Source of the DNA: Rhynchopus euleeides
Taxonomy: Eukaryota; Euglenozoa; Diplonemea; Diplonemida; Diplonemidae
DNA length: 64,000 bases
NCBI GenBank assembly: GCA_963210315.1
Contig: OY723288.1
Span: 310,001-374,000 of the forward strand
Direction: 5' to 3'
The notes under the pieces are model-generated. The model had not been told where the DNA came from and did not search any database. It saw only the letters and a program-made list of their open reading frames with translations. A program made the translations under genes and the position numbers. Within the stretch, counting starts at the first letter, position 1, and every line of letters begins with the position of its first letter. This document shows positions 43,018 to 54,139 of this stretch, one piece after another.

Positions 43018-43475
43018 AAAGTAATACACTATTGTGCCCCCCCGCTGGATCGTGAAGTGGCAGCAGAAGGAGACAGCAAACCAATTGCCGAAAGTTGTTT
43101 GTTGGAACGCAGGCCCCACTCTTTGTGTGCACCGCTCCCCCCCCCCCCCCCAGATGACGAAAGTCGTGTGGGGGCCGCAAGATCCAGCCAAAAAATGCAC
43201 AGAAAGCACCCCCAGTTGGGCTTCGCTGAACTAACAAGGAAAAAAACTATCTGTGCCCCCCGCTGGATCGTAAAGTGATAGCAAAACGAGACAACAAACC
43301 AACTCCTACCGAAAGTTGTTTTGTTGTGAACGCAGACTCCACGCTTTGTTGGACCACTCCCCGACCCGATGAAAAGTGATGGGGCTGCGCGATCCAGCTA
43401 AAGGCACAGACAGTTTCCCCGGTGGCTAGTGGGCTGCACCGAACGAACAAAAAATAAAAATGCACTATTGGTGCC
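43018..43475. repeat. Tandem duplication, period about 225 bp
   Basis: Two diverged copies begin near 43026 and 43248. Both contain the order CCCCCCGCTGGATCGTRAAGTG, CAAACCAA, CCGAAAGTTGTTT, ACGCAG, GATGA, GATCCAGC and GGGCT. A partial third start (CACTATTGGTGCCCC) lies at 43463. No gene is supported. Confidence 0.7.
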
Positions 43476-43488
43476 CCTGATTTACCCC

Positions 43489-43530
43489 TTTTTCACTACG
43501 CACAAACTACGCAATCTGGGGGGGGGGGTC
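43489..43530 (+). repeat. Short direct repeat TTCACTACGCACAAACTACG, copy 1
   Basis: TTTTCACTACGCACAAACTA with ACGCAAT and a poly(G) follow each other here and again at 44425-44458. The two copies flank about 900 bases holding the two small plus-strand ORFs. Confidence 0.6.
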
Positions 43531-43771
43531 TCGCTTTTTGGTCCCCCCCCCAGTTTTTTTGGTCCCCCTTTCTGTGTGGCTACTGAGACAGGACTGGAGG
43601 CACTGCGCTGACCGAGCAAAAAATTATTGCCAGAACTCACTATACACCGTACGAAAGAACGCACGACATGTGGGGCGGGACTCCAGAAACACCTGGGCAA
43701 GGTTGCCCCATGCCCAGAAACACCTGAGAAGGAAGTGAGTTCCAGGAGCCGCGTAGAACACCCTCGAGATT

Positions 43772-44089
43772 GTGAATGATGATACGATCACAGCCTTCAG
43801 GGCGATGCGAGGTGCCACCCTGAAGGTGGCCCTTGACATCAAGGAGAGCGTCGGCCGAGGGGTCGACGAAAAGCTGAAGAAGGCGCTACTGGCACTGGAT
43901 CCCGCGGGGTATACGGAGGTCACCGCCACACAGGCAACCTCCGCTGACAACGTCCAGGAGACGTTATCCGAGGGGATCACAACGGCACTAGAGATCTGTG
44001 TCACGGGATCCAGGCGCCCACTCTCCCTCGACGGTCTGGGGATTGTTGTTGGGTATGGTGTCGTTTCCTGCAGCTGCAAAAAAGCGTAG
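43772..44089 (+). CDS. Hypothetical protein, 105 residues
   Basis: ATG at 43772, TAG at 44087-44089. The product is mixed-charge with ordinary composition, including FRAMRGATLKVALDIKESVG and LDGLGIVVGYG. It has no membrane segment or known motif. It lies between two short direct repeats (43489 and 44425), with an Ala/Pro-rich ORF next to it. This could be a small element with two ORFs or two exons. I recognise no family. Confidence 0.35.
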   Translation: MNDDTITAFRAMRGATLKVALDIKESVGRGVDEKLKKALLALDPAGYTEVTATQATSADNVQETLSEGITTALEICVTGSRRPLSLDGLGIVVGYGVVSCSCKKA

Positions 44090-44169
44090 CAACTGTGCTT
44101 CCTTCTTCCTTAATGATGCGTTGACGCTTCCACCCGGAGGAGCTGAAGCAGGCACCGCTTAATGATGCG

Positions 44170-44376
44170 TTGATGCTTCCACCCGACGAGCTGAAGCAGG
44201 CACCGCGCCAAAGGGCACCCCCAAAGAGACCTGCAAAGACTGCGTCGAAACCCGCACCGAAGGCTGCCAGCGCTGCAGCACCTGAAGAACCTGCAGCACC
44301 TGCAGCACCTGAAGCGCCTGCACCCTCACTGACCCCGGAACAGCAAGAACTCCTTGAGTTTGGGGTCCCGGCATAG
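44170..44376 (+). CDS. Hypothetical Ala/Pro/Lys-rich ORF, 68 residues
   Basis: ATG at 44170, TAG at 44374-44376. It reads MLPPDELKQAPRQR and then an Ala/Pro/Lys tail with four CACCTG-type repeats, ending LTPEQQELLEFGVPA. A sequence like TTAATGATGCGTTGATGCTT occurs just before it and in diverged form at 44110. Low complexity makes it weak. It could be the last exon following the ORF at 43772. Confidence 0.25.
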   Translation: MMLPPDELKQAPRQRAPPKRPAKTASKPAPKAASAAAPEEPAAPAAPEAPAPSLTPEQQELLEFGVPA

Positions 44377-44399
44377 AGACAGAGAATGGCTGAGTAAAT

Positions 44400-44989
44400 C
44401 AAAAAATGAGACCCCCCCCCCCCTTTTCACTACGCACAAACTACGCAATATGGGGTCGTCAGGGGCACCAACTATCCGAACAAAAGACAGCACTATGGCA
44501 GCTGAGAGCTGGGGGAGCATACCCCACCCCACCCCGCCCTCCCACCACCGCCCACCCCCTCCCGATGCCGCCGGGACAAAATAGCGAAATTTTGGGCGGT
44601 GCGGGGGAGAGGGGGTTGGGGAAGTGAAAACGAGGGGAAAAGGCGAACTAGGGATGGCCTTCCTTCACTCGACATGCAGGTTGTACAGTCCGATCACTCA
44701 GGGGGAGGGAGGGGATGGGGGAGATATGTGTGGACTCAAGTTCTCCAGCTTTAGGAGAACCGCAAGAATACCATAACGTCGCGAAGAGAGAGGGTTGGTC
44801 GTAAGAGAGGCTTGCATGTGCAACAGAAAATCCTTGGAGTTGCATTCTTTACTACGAACGGTGCTTGTCCAGGTGTGCAGATACCGAACGCTGCCACGAG
44901 TCTTTTCAGTTGAAAAGAAACCACCCGTTGTTCTGCCAAAAAAATCACACGCTGCCGGCATGCAAGGGTGGGGGGGGGGGGGGGGGGGG
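44400..44989. other. Intergenic, no gene recognised
   Basis: It contains copy 2 of the CACTACGCACAAACTACGCA repeat (44425-44458). It then has C-rich sequence and a poly(G) tract at 44970-44989, which is the left flank of the hAT-like element. Confidence 0.4.
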
Positions 44990-47900
44990 CAGGCCTCTGG
45001 CTAATTCTGGGGCCGGACTTAACGTTGGGCCGGAGGGGGGGGGGGGGGGGGGGCTACCCTACCCTACCCTACCCTACCCTACCCTACCCTACCCTACAGC
45101 ACGTCGGGGGTACCCACAACCCGACCCAACCCTACCCTAGGGTGAGGGTTGGGTACCCATAACCCGACCCAACACGACCCTACCGAACCCAGGGGTCAGG
45201 GCCAGGGTTGATCCTAGACCCAACCCAACCCAAGGGTTAGGGTCAGGGTTGACCCCAGACCCTACCCAACCCTAGGGATAGGGTTAGGGTTGACCCTAGA
45301 CCCTACCCAAACCCTAGGGTTAGGGTCAGGGTTAACCCTAGACCCTACCCTAACCCTAGGGTTAGGGTTAACCCTTGACCCAACCCTAGGGTTAGGGTTA
45401 GGGTTGACCCTAGACCCTACCCTAACCCTAGGGTTAGGGTCAGGGTTAACCCTAGACCCTACCCTAACCCTAGGGTTAGGGTTAGGGTTAACCCTTGACC
45501 CAACCCTAGGGTTAGGGTTAACCCTAGACCCTACCCAACCCTCGGGTTAGGGTCAGGGTTGACCCTAGACCCTACCCAACCCTAGGGTTAGGGTCAGGGT
45601 TGACCCTAGACCCTACCCTAACCCTAGGGATAGGGTTAACCCTTGACCCAACCCTAGGGTTAGGGTTAGGGTTGACCCTAGACCCTACCCTAACCCTAGG
45701 GTTAGGGTTAACCCGTGACCCAACCCTAGGGTTAGGGTTAACCCTAGACCCTACCCAACCCTAGGGTTAGGGTCAGGGTTAACCCTAGACCCTACCCTAA
45801 CCCTAGGGTTAGGGTTAGGGTTAACCCTTGACCCAACCCTAGGGTTAGGGTTAGGGTTGACCCTAGACCCTACCCTAACCCTAGGGTTAGGGTCAGGGTT
45901 AACCCTAGACCCTACCCTAACCCTAGGGTTAGGGTTAGGGTTAACCCTTGACCCAACCCTAGGGTTAGGGTTAACCCTAGACCCTACCCAACCCTCGGGT
46001 TAGGGTCAGGGTTGACCCTAGACCCTACCCAACCCTAGGGTTAGGGTCAGGGTTGACCCTAGACCCTACCCTAACCCTAGGGATAGGGTTAACCCTTGAC
46101 CCAACCCTAGGGTTAGGGTTAGGGTTGACCCTAGACCCTACCCTAACCCTAGGGTTAGGGTCAGGGTTAACCCTAGACCCTACCCTAACCCTAGGGTTAG
46201 GGTTAACCCGTGACCCAACCCTAGGGTTAGGGTTAACCCTAGACCCTACCCAACCCTAGGGTTAGGGTCAGGGTTAACCCTAGACCCTACCCTAACCCTA
46301 GGGTTAGGGTTAGGGTTAACCCTTGACCCAACCCTAGGGTTAGGGTTAGGGTTGACCCTAGACCCTACCCTAACCCTCGGGTTAGGGTTAACCCTTGACC
46401 CAACCCTAGGGTTAGGGTTAGGGTTAACCCTAGACCCTACCCAACCCTCGGGTTAGGGTCAGGGTTAACCCTAGACCCTACCCTAACCCTAGGGTTAGGG
46501 TTAGGGTTAACCCTTGACCCAACCCTAGGGTTAGGGTCAGGGTTGACCCCAGACCCTACCCAAGCCTAGGGTTAGGGTTAGGGTAAACCCTTGACCCAAC
46601 CCTAGGGTTAGGGTCAGGGTTGACCCCAGACCCTACCCTAACCCTAGGGTTAGGGTTAACCCTTGACCCAACCCTAGGGTTAGGGTTAGGGTTAACCCTA
46701 GACCCTACCCAACCCTCGGGTTAGGGTCAGGGTTGACCCTAGACCCTACGCAACCCTAGGGTTAGGGTTAGGGTTAACCCTTGACCCAACCCTAGGGTTA
46801 GGGTCAGGGTTGACCCCAGACCCTACCCAACCCTAGGGTTAGGGTTAGGGTTAACCCTTGACCCAACCCTAGGGTTAGGGTCAGGGTTGACCCTAGACCC
46901 TACCCTAACCCTAGGGTTAGGGTTAACCCTTGACCCAACCCTAGGGTTAGGGTTAGGGTTGACCCTACCCTAACCCTAGGGTTAGGGTTAGGGTTAACCC
47001 TAGACCCTACCCAACCCTCGGGTTAGGGTCAGGGTTAACCCTAGACCCTACCCTAACCCTAGGGTTAGGGTTAGGGTTAACCCTTGACCCAACCCTAGGG
47101 TTAGGGTTAGGGTTGACCCTAGACCCTACCCTAACCCTAGGGTTAGGGTTAACCCTAGACCCTACCCAACCCTCGGGTTAGGGTCAGGGTTGACCCTAGA
47201 CCCTACCCAACCCTAGGGTTAGGGTCAGGGTTAACCCTAGACCCTACCCTAACCCTAGGGTTAGGGTTAACCCTTGACCCAACCCTAGGGTTAGGGTCAG
47301 GGTTGACCCCAGACCCTACCCAACCCTAGGGTTAGGGTTAGGGTTGACCCTAGACCCTACCCTAACCCTAGGGTTAGGGTCAGGGTTAACCCTAGACCCT
47401 ACCCTAACCCTAGGGTTAGGGTTAACCCTTGACCCAACCCTAGGGTTAGGGTTAGGGTTAACCCTAGACCCTACCCAACCCTCGGGTTAGGGTTAGGGTT
47501 AACCCTGGACCCTACCCAACCCTAGGGTTAGGGTCAGGGTTGACCCTAGACCCTACCCTAACCCTAGGGTTAGGGTCAGGGTTAACCCTAGACCCTACCC
47601 AACCCTAGGGTTAGGGTTAACCCTTGACCCAACCCTAGGGTTAGGGTCAGGGTTGACCCTAGACCCTACCCTAGGGTTAGGGTAGGGTATAGGGTTAACC
47701 CCAACCCTGATCCGAGGGTTGGGTCGGGTCTAGGGTTCACCCTGACCCAAACCCGAACCCTAGGGTAGGGTTGGGTCTAGGGTGAACCCTAACCCTAGGG
47801 TCGGGCAGGGTCTTGGGTTAACCCCCAACCCTAACCCTCGGGTTGGGTAGGGTATAGGGTTAACCCTAACCCTAGGGTTGGGTTGTGTATAGGGTTAACC

Positions 47901-49298
47901 CTAACCCTAACCCTAGGGTAGGGTTGGGTCTTGGGTTAACCCTAACCCTAACCCTAGGGTAGGGTTGGGTATAGGGTTAACCCTAACCCTAACCCTAGGG
48001 TTGGGTGGGGTATAGGGTTAACCCTAACCCTAGGGTTGGGTTGGGTCTAGGGTTAACCCGAACCCTAACCCTAGGGTTGGGTTGGGTCTAGGGTTAACCC
48101 TGACCCTAACCCTAGGGTTGGGTAGGGTATAGGGTTAACCCCAACCCTAACCCTAGGGTTGGGTTGGGTCTAGGGTTAACCCTGACCCTAACCCTAGGGT
48201 TGGGTAGGGTGTAGGGTTAACCCTAACCCTAGGGTAGGGTTGGGTTAACCCTAACCCTAGGGTTGGGTTGGGTTAACCCTAACCCTAGGGTTGGGTTGGG
48301 TATAGGGTTAACCCTAACCCTAACCCTAGGGTTGGGTTGGGTCTAGGGTTAACCCTGACCCTAACCCTAGGGTTGGGTAGGGTATAGGGTTAACCCCAAC
48401 CCTAACCCTAGGGTTGGGTTGGGTCTAGGGTTAACCCGAACCCTAACCCTAGGGTTGGGTTGGGTCTAGGGTTAACCCTAACCCTAACCCTAGGGTAGGG
48501 TTGGGTTGGGTATAGGGTTAACCCTGACCCTAACCCTAGGGTAGGGTCTAGGGTTAACCCTAACCCTAACCCTAGGGTTGGGTTGGGTCTAGGGTTAACC
48601 CTGACCCTAACCCTAGGGTTGGGTAGGGTATAGGGTTAACCCCAACCCTAACCCTAGGGTTGGGTTGGGTCTAGGGTTAACCCGAACCCTAACCCTAGGG
48701 TTGGGTTGGGTCTAGGGTTAACCCTAACCCTAACCCTAGGGTAGGGTTGGGTGTAGGGTTGGGTTGGGTATAGGGTTAACCCTGACCCTAACCCTAGGGT
48801 AGGGTCTAGGGTTAACCCTAACCCTAACCCTAGGGTTGGGTAGGGTGTAGGGTTAACCCTCACCCTAACCCTAGGGTTGGGTAGAGTATAGGGTTAACCC
48901 TAACCCTAGGGTAGGGTTGGGTCTAGGGTTAACCCCAACCCTAACCCTAGGGTTGGGTAGGGTATAGGGTTAACCCTAACCCCAGGGTAGGGTCTAGGGT
49001 TAACCCTAACCCTAGGGTGAGGGTAGGGTCTGGAGTTAACCCCAACCCCAACCCCAACCCTAGGGTTGGGTAGGGTCTAGGGTCACCCGTAACCCTCGAA
49101 ATCGGGCCCAAATCGCCAAAATGGGCACCCCTCGAAAAAAAAATTCGAAAAGGTCCCCCTACCCACACCTGGAAATTACCAAAAAATCTGGGACCCCGGC
49201 GGCCCCAACCCTAGGGTAGGGTAGGGTAGCCCCCCCCCCCCCCTCCCCCCCCCGGCACGGAGAAACTTAACGTTCGACCCGAATTAGCCAGAGGCCTG
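44990..49298. mobile_element. hAT-like TIR element whose body is telomere-like DNA in two inverted arms
   Basis: The ends are CAGGCCTCTGGCTAATTC at 44990 and its exact complement ending at 49298. AACGTT and AACTTAACG blocks follow at each end, then poly(G) or poly(C), then CCCTA or GGGTA pentamers. CAG-type ends and flanking G runs, which could hide an 8-bp duplication of G, would fit the hAT superfamily, but that is inference. There is no transposase. The whole inside is the telomere-like array. Confidence 0.75.
45053..49235. repeat. Telomere-like satellite: alternating CCCTAA and TTAGGG blocks
   Basis: It starts with about nine CCCTA pentamers (45053-45098) and ends with GGGTA pentamers near 49215. 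Between them, short CCCTAA and TTAGGG runs alternate strand every 15-30 bases around two palindromic centres, CCCTAGGG and GGTTAACC, giving a unit of about 40-75 bases. Left of about 47690 the recurring order is TAGACCCTACC...CCCTAGGGTTAGGG. Right of it the recurring order is its reverse complement. It is not a plain telomere, where one strand keeps one orientation. Confidence 0.9.
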
Positions 49299-49364
49299 GG
49301 GGGGGGGGGTGGGGGGGGACTGCCTCACAACACACACCCTTTCCTGCCACCCACCCACCCCACC

Positions 49365-50315
49365 TCACCGGACAACAGGCGGGAGGCAAGACGGGACTGT
49401 GGTGGGCGGGCAGGCGAAGTGGGGTGAATACATCCACCTCTTCTCTTGCTTATACTCGGGGGACGGGAGGTGCCACGACTCCAGATCCGACGCTGCGTCT
49501 GATATGGTGGTCAACGTGGTCGCGGAGGACGGTGTTGCGGGCTCCGGCTCAGGAGTGGCTTCGGAAGGCGCGGTGTCACTCTCCGCCACACTGCTGGGTG
49601 TGGGCGTGCACACCTCCACCATAGGCGAAGCCGAGGAACTCTCATCAATCTCCACCTTGCTCCCGATGATGGTGTGCCACGGGTCGATCTGCTCCGACTT
49701 ATCCAGCAGCACCGAGAGGAGGTACGCTGACAGGCCTGGCGACGACTTGAAATGCATGGTCCGCTTCCCAGCAAGCACACGGCCTTCGTTCTTTGCGTCT
49801 GCCCACACCAGCTGGGCATACTGCAGGATCCCGGGGTAGGTTAAGGGGAAGGACAGAGTCATGGCCTTCCTCGCATGCACAAATGGTATGTTGTTTGCGA
49901 CAAACCGGAGATGCCCCTTCGTGGTGCAGAGTCTCTCGCGCATGACGTGGTTCATGCAGGCGTGGAGCGGGAGGATCAGCACCGCGTCGACGGTCTCAGC
50001 CCCGCCGCTCGTCGCGCTGGCCGACTTGAATGTGGGGCGGGATTCCCGCGGGATGCGCGGCGGCAACGGGGCCCCTGGCGGCACAGAACTCCGCAGCGTC
50101 CCCGACATGGTGGGGAGTACACGCGCTGTGGCGGGTCTACCCATGCTTGACTCATCGCCGGAGCGGCGTGCCGGAGGTGTCGGGTGGTGCTGCCCACCGC
50201 GAGTTGTGGAGGTGGCAGGCTGCGGTGCGGTGCGGGGGCGTGCGCCGCAGCAACCACGCCTGCTACAGGTGCTGGCGCCGAACCTCTGCCGGGCAGCATC
50301 CGGTCGCATGTTCAC
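49365..50315 (-). CDS. Hypothetical protein, 316-residue ORF, probably part of a spliced gene
   Basis: It runs from 50315 to a stop at 49365. The first 75 residues are Arg/Pro/Thr-rich. Residues about 105-215 look folded: LILPLHACMNHVMRER, RFVANNIPFVHARKAM, YPGILQYAQLVWADAKNEG and LSAYLLSVLLDKSEQIDPWH. The rest is Ser/Pro/Glu-rich. A GTATAAG donor near 49460 suggests the last 30 residues may be intron. It starts 67 bases right of the telomere-like element, which may have truncated the gene. I recognise no family. Confidence 0.45.
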   Translation of the reverse strand: MNMRPDAARQRFGASTCSRRGCCGARPRTAPQPATSTTRGGQHHPTPPARRSGDESSMGRPATARVLPTMSGTLRSSVPPGAPLPPRIPRESRPTFKSASATSGGAETVDAVLILPLHACMNHVMRERLCTTKGHLRFVANNIPFVHARKAMTLSFPLTYPGILQYAQLVWADAKNEGRVLAGKRTMHFKSSPGLSAYLLSVLLDKSEQIDPWHTIIGSKVEIDESSSASPMVEVCTPTPSSVAESDTAPSEATPEPEPATPSSATTLTTISDAASDLESWHLPSPEYKQEKRWMYSPHFACPPTTVPSCLPPVVR

Positions 50316-51245
50316 CTCGAGACGGGGGCAGGCATGTCACGCCCAATGTGCGGTAGGCTGGGTGGTGGTGAGGTGGAGTGGAGTCGAGTGTTGTGGCAAA
50401 GGGGTTGCGAGTTCCGGACAGTGCCCAGGGGGAGTGTGAGGGGCGGGGGTGGGGGGTGGCGTCGCTGGGGTGAGGGGATGGGGGGGTTGCAGGCATCTTT
50501 TCTCAATTTCATCCGACCGAAGGAGGGTGGGTGCGACGGGGTTGCGCGCGCCGCACCACAGAGGAGGCACAACGGGCGGGTCCACACCGCAGCCGCCGCC
50601 CAACCCGCCATTCGGTGCATTTGCACCAGGCAGCGGGAGGGGCAACGCAGGTGGCAGTGCAATTGTGTGCCCCCAGCCGTACGTCGTTTCACTTCTGATT
50701 CTGGTTCTGATTCCTCAAGGAATTCGGGTTCTTTTTGTTGATATGAGACCTGCAAACCCGTTGTGTGCACCGGGATCAAATACTTTTCTGATGGCAACCA
50801 CCGGCCTGACCGCGAAGGCGGTCGGACAGTGCGCCGTGTCCGCAACCCCAACACACGCGCCACACCCAGACCAGCGTTGGAGAGCTAAGATGCTCGTCTG
50901 ATGTTCGGGTGTGTGCTGGGGCCGCGTTAGGATATTGGAAGGTGGAATGCAGGCAGGAAGTGGTGAAGGCTGACCACGCACCAGGGATACTTGAGTCCTG
51001 GAGTATACGGTTGGCTTTGAAAACCAGAAAAGAGGGAGGCAGGGAGGGCGGGTGAATGAAATGAACCCCTGGAATAGGTGCCGCTGAAGGCACGCAAGAG
51101 CAACCGCAAAAGCAAAATCAAAAGCAAGAGAAAGAGAAAAAGCAAAGGCAGAAGCAAACCGGCGGCAACAACAATAAAGAGGGACTGTGGCGGCACGAGG
51201 CACCCAGCCCGTGGGCAGCAGTGCACCACGCGCACGCGCACATTT
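50316..51245. other. Intergenic, no gene recognised
   Basis: There is a GT-rich stretch near 50440-50490 and an AGCAAAAGCAAAAG-type purine run near 51085-51175. Short frames occur on both strands without recognisable domains. The ACATTT at 51240-51245 is the left copy of a target duplication. Confidence 0.4.
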
Positions 51246-51934
51246 CATAGATGGCAGAAAATTAATTTTTGTAATTTTTAATTTTTGCTATCCGAAAAGT
51301 TAATTTTTTGAAAAATTAATTTTGGGGGCCTTCGCTACCAAGTGTGACTGAGTGAGAAAAAGTGAGCCACGGCCCACTTCCCCTCACTGGCTGACGAGCT
51401 GTGACGAGCAGTGACTGGTAGCGAGGGCCCCCTTTAATTAATTTCCGGAATTAATTTTTCAAAAAATTAATTCCGGAAATTAATTGCAGTTAATCGCCCC
51501 TCCCCAGCTATGCAAGGTGAAAAGTGGGAAAAATCGGGCAGTTCGATAGGCCACGGTCCGGGATGCAGACAGGGGATGAGCTTGGCACAGCCTCTCAAAT
51601 TCGAAATTTTCTCATGGGGGGTCTTCGCTAGCCGGTGCAAAAAAGTGCAGGCTGGTGCAGGGCAAAATGGGCCGAAAATGGGCCAAATCGGAGGCAAAAA
51701 AAAGGGCGGGGTGTTGGGTGGCCCCTAGCTGGGAGCACGCATTTGGACCCAAAAAATAATGTCGAGCGGTCCCTGTGCATTGTTCAGCCCTCACAGGACG
51801 AGAAGGCACGGCGGGGCCCGTGTCACGGGTAAACATTGAGATCAACCTGTCATCCTGGGCCAAGCCAAGATGGGAGCTGGCCGCCTGGGGCAATGCAGGA
51901 GCAACGGCTAGTGCTCGTGCTGGCACGAAGCGGA

Positions 51935-52965
51935 GCCAGGCAGTGCTGTCCCAAGGGTGGGCCGAGCCAGACAGTGATGTCCCGAGAATGGGCCGAGCCA
52001 GACAGTGCTGTCCCGAGAATGGGCCGAGCCAGACAGTGCTGTCCCGAGAACGGGCCGAGCCAGACAGTGCTGTCCCGAGAACGGGCCGAGCCAGACAGTG
52101 CTGTCCCGAGAATGGGCCGAGCCAGGCAGTGCTGTCCCAAGGGTGGGCCGAGCCAGACAGTGCTGTCCCGAGAATGGGCCGAGCCAGACAGTGCTGTCCC
52201 GAGAATGGGCCGAGCCAGACAGTGCTGTCCCGAGAACGGGCCGAGCCAGACAGTGCTGTCCCGAGGGTGGGCCGAGCTAGGCAGTGCTGTCCCGAGAATG
52301 GGCCGAGCCAGGCAGTGCTGTCCCAAGGGTGGGCCGAGCCAGACAGTGCTGTCCCGAGAATGGGCCGAGCCAGGCAGTGCTGTCCCGAGAATGGGCCGAG
52401 CCAGGCAGTGCTGTCCCAAGGGTGGGCCGAGCCAGACAGTGCTGTCCCGAGAATGGGCCGAGCCAGACAGTGCTGTCCCGAGAATGGGCCGAGCCAGACA
52501 GTGCTGTCCCGAGAACGGGCCGAGCCAGACAGTGCTGTCCCGAGGGTGGGCCGAGCTAGGCAGTGCTGTCCCGAGAATGGGCCGAGCCAGGCAGTGCTGT
52601 CCCAAGGGTGGGCCGAGCCAGACAGTGCTGTCCCGAGAATGGGCCGAGCCAGGCAGTGCTGTCCCGAGAATGGGCCGAGCCAGGCAGTGCTGTCCCAAGG
52701 GTGGGCCGAGCCAGACAGTGCTGTCCCGAGAATGGGCCGAGCCAGGCAGTGCTGTCCCAAGGGTGGGCCGAGCCAGACAGTGCTGTCCCGAGAATGGGCC
52801 GAGCCAGACAGTGCTGTCCCGAGAACGGGCCGAGCCAGACAGTGCTGTCCCGAGGGTGGGCCGAGCTAGGCAGTGCTGTCCCGAGAATGGGCCGAGCCAC
52901 GCAGTCCTGTCCAGAGGGTGGGCCGAGCCAGGCAGTGATGTCCCGAGGGTGGGCCGACATCACAT
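51935..52965. repeat. 31-bp minisatellite A, about 33 copies
   Basis: The unit starts GGGCCGAGCCAGACAGTGCT and continues GTCCCGAGAAT. Variants are GGCAGTGCT and CCCAAGGGT, arranged in larger blocks of several units. The period of 31 is not a multiple of three and the unit has no stop on either strand in any phase, so every frame is open across it. These are not genes. Confidence 0.95.
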
Positions 52966-53690
52966 CCGGTCTCGGCCCGCTGTCTGGACCGCAGCAACAA
53001 GAAATCTGCGCTGCATGCACAGGAGCAGGGGGACTTGGCCCGTCCGCACTCCGACATTGCACCGCGCTGCCCCAGCGCTCCAGATCACAAGGCCCCCTGT
53101 GCCGCAGGAGGTGGAGACGTCGCACACCAGCAGGATGACGTCGCAGACCAGTTCACCACCCCCAACAGTAGGTCACACTCCGCCTCGCCTGTAGGCCGTC
53201 TACTGTATGCAGGAGTCTGCGTGTGTTGATAAAGACACACACGCCCGGCACACCTGATTCTATGGGCAGCGCTCGTAACTCTCTCGGCGCCAAGTCGAAG
53301 CTGAGCAAGATTTGGTTGGACGGTGCAAATATAGCTAGCCTTGCGGGCTCGCTAAGACACTCTCCGAGCTAGCTACATGAACACAACATTGCACATCGCA
53401 CGGTTTCGAAGGATGGGTACGCGATGCGGGTTTAGGTCTTGTGCTAATGTTACACACAGCAAGATCCCTGACGGAGGGGATCGATGGAGGCACTGAGGAG
53501 ATCATGACTGGGAAGGGGTCCTGCATCGAACCCCCTCTGAGTGGAGCAAACACTCGGTACTCCGGGCGCCACGTTCTGCTCGGCTGGACATCACCCCGAG
53601 GTCGTGGCCACGGCCCCCGACCACTCACTGCGGGGAGCTTCCCGTCCAGACAGTGTCTGGACATCACTCCTGGGCTCGACCCACTGGGCC
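52966..53690. other. Unique sequence between minisatellites A and B
   Basis: On the minus strand, 53565-53455 reads as ordinary protein (EYRVFAPLRGGSMQDPFPVM) and ends near a GTGTGTAAC donor-like site, so it may be an exon of the same gene as the cyclase exon. A second possible minus-strand coding stretch lies at 53165-52980. Neither matches the expected next part of a cyclase domain, so both are tentative. Confidence 0.3.
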
Positions 53691-54125
53691 GAGCCGACGA
53701 GTCGTGTCCAGACACTGGGCCGAGCCCAGGAGTGCTGTCCAGACACTGGGCCGAGCCCAGGAGTGATGTCCAGACCCTGGGCCGAGCCAGGGAGTGGTGT
53801 CCAGACACTGGGCCGAGCCCAGGAGTGATGTCCAGACCCTGGGCCGAGCCAGGGAGTGGTGTCCAGACCCTGGGCCGAGCCCAGGAGTGCTGTCCAGACC
53901 CTGGGCCGAGCCCAGGAGTGATGTCCAGACCCTGGGCCGAGCCAGGGAGTGGTGTCCAGACACTGGGCCGAGCTCAGGAGTGCTGTCCAGTCCCTGGGCC
54001 GAGCCAGGGAGTGGTGTCCAGACACTGGGCCGAGCCCAGGAGTGCTGTCCAGACACTGGGCCGAGCCAGGGAGTGATGTCCAGTCCCTGGGCCGAGCCCA
54101 GGAGTGCTGTCCAGACACTGACGAT
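53690..54125. repeat. 31-bp minisatellite B, about 14 copies
   Basis: The unit starts GGGCCGAGCCCAGGAGTGCT and continues GTCCAGACACT, with GTGGTGTCCAGACCCT variants. It shares the period of 31 and the core GGGCCGAGCC...AGTGCTGTCC with minisatellite A. It begins 15 bases past the proposed 5' splice donor of the cyclase exon, so it would be intronic. Confidence 0.93.
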
Positions 54126-54139
54126 GTCCTGCCTCATAC

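Noticed and set aside
45053..49235. A genuine chromosome end or a telomere fusion point
   Set aside because: Strand orientation alternates every few units and the array lies inside an element with matching inverted ends, flanked by unrelated sequence on both sides.
49309..49839. Plus-strand ORF opposite the 49365-50315 ORF
   Set aside because: The opposite strand has more protein-like composition. This one is a shadow rich in Ser/Val/Gly and overlaps the flank of a transposon.
51612..53194. Long ORFs on both strands (for example 51775-52869, 51836-53194, 52760-51612)
   Set aside because: They are again minisatellite readings that cycle through the phases of a 31-base unit.
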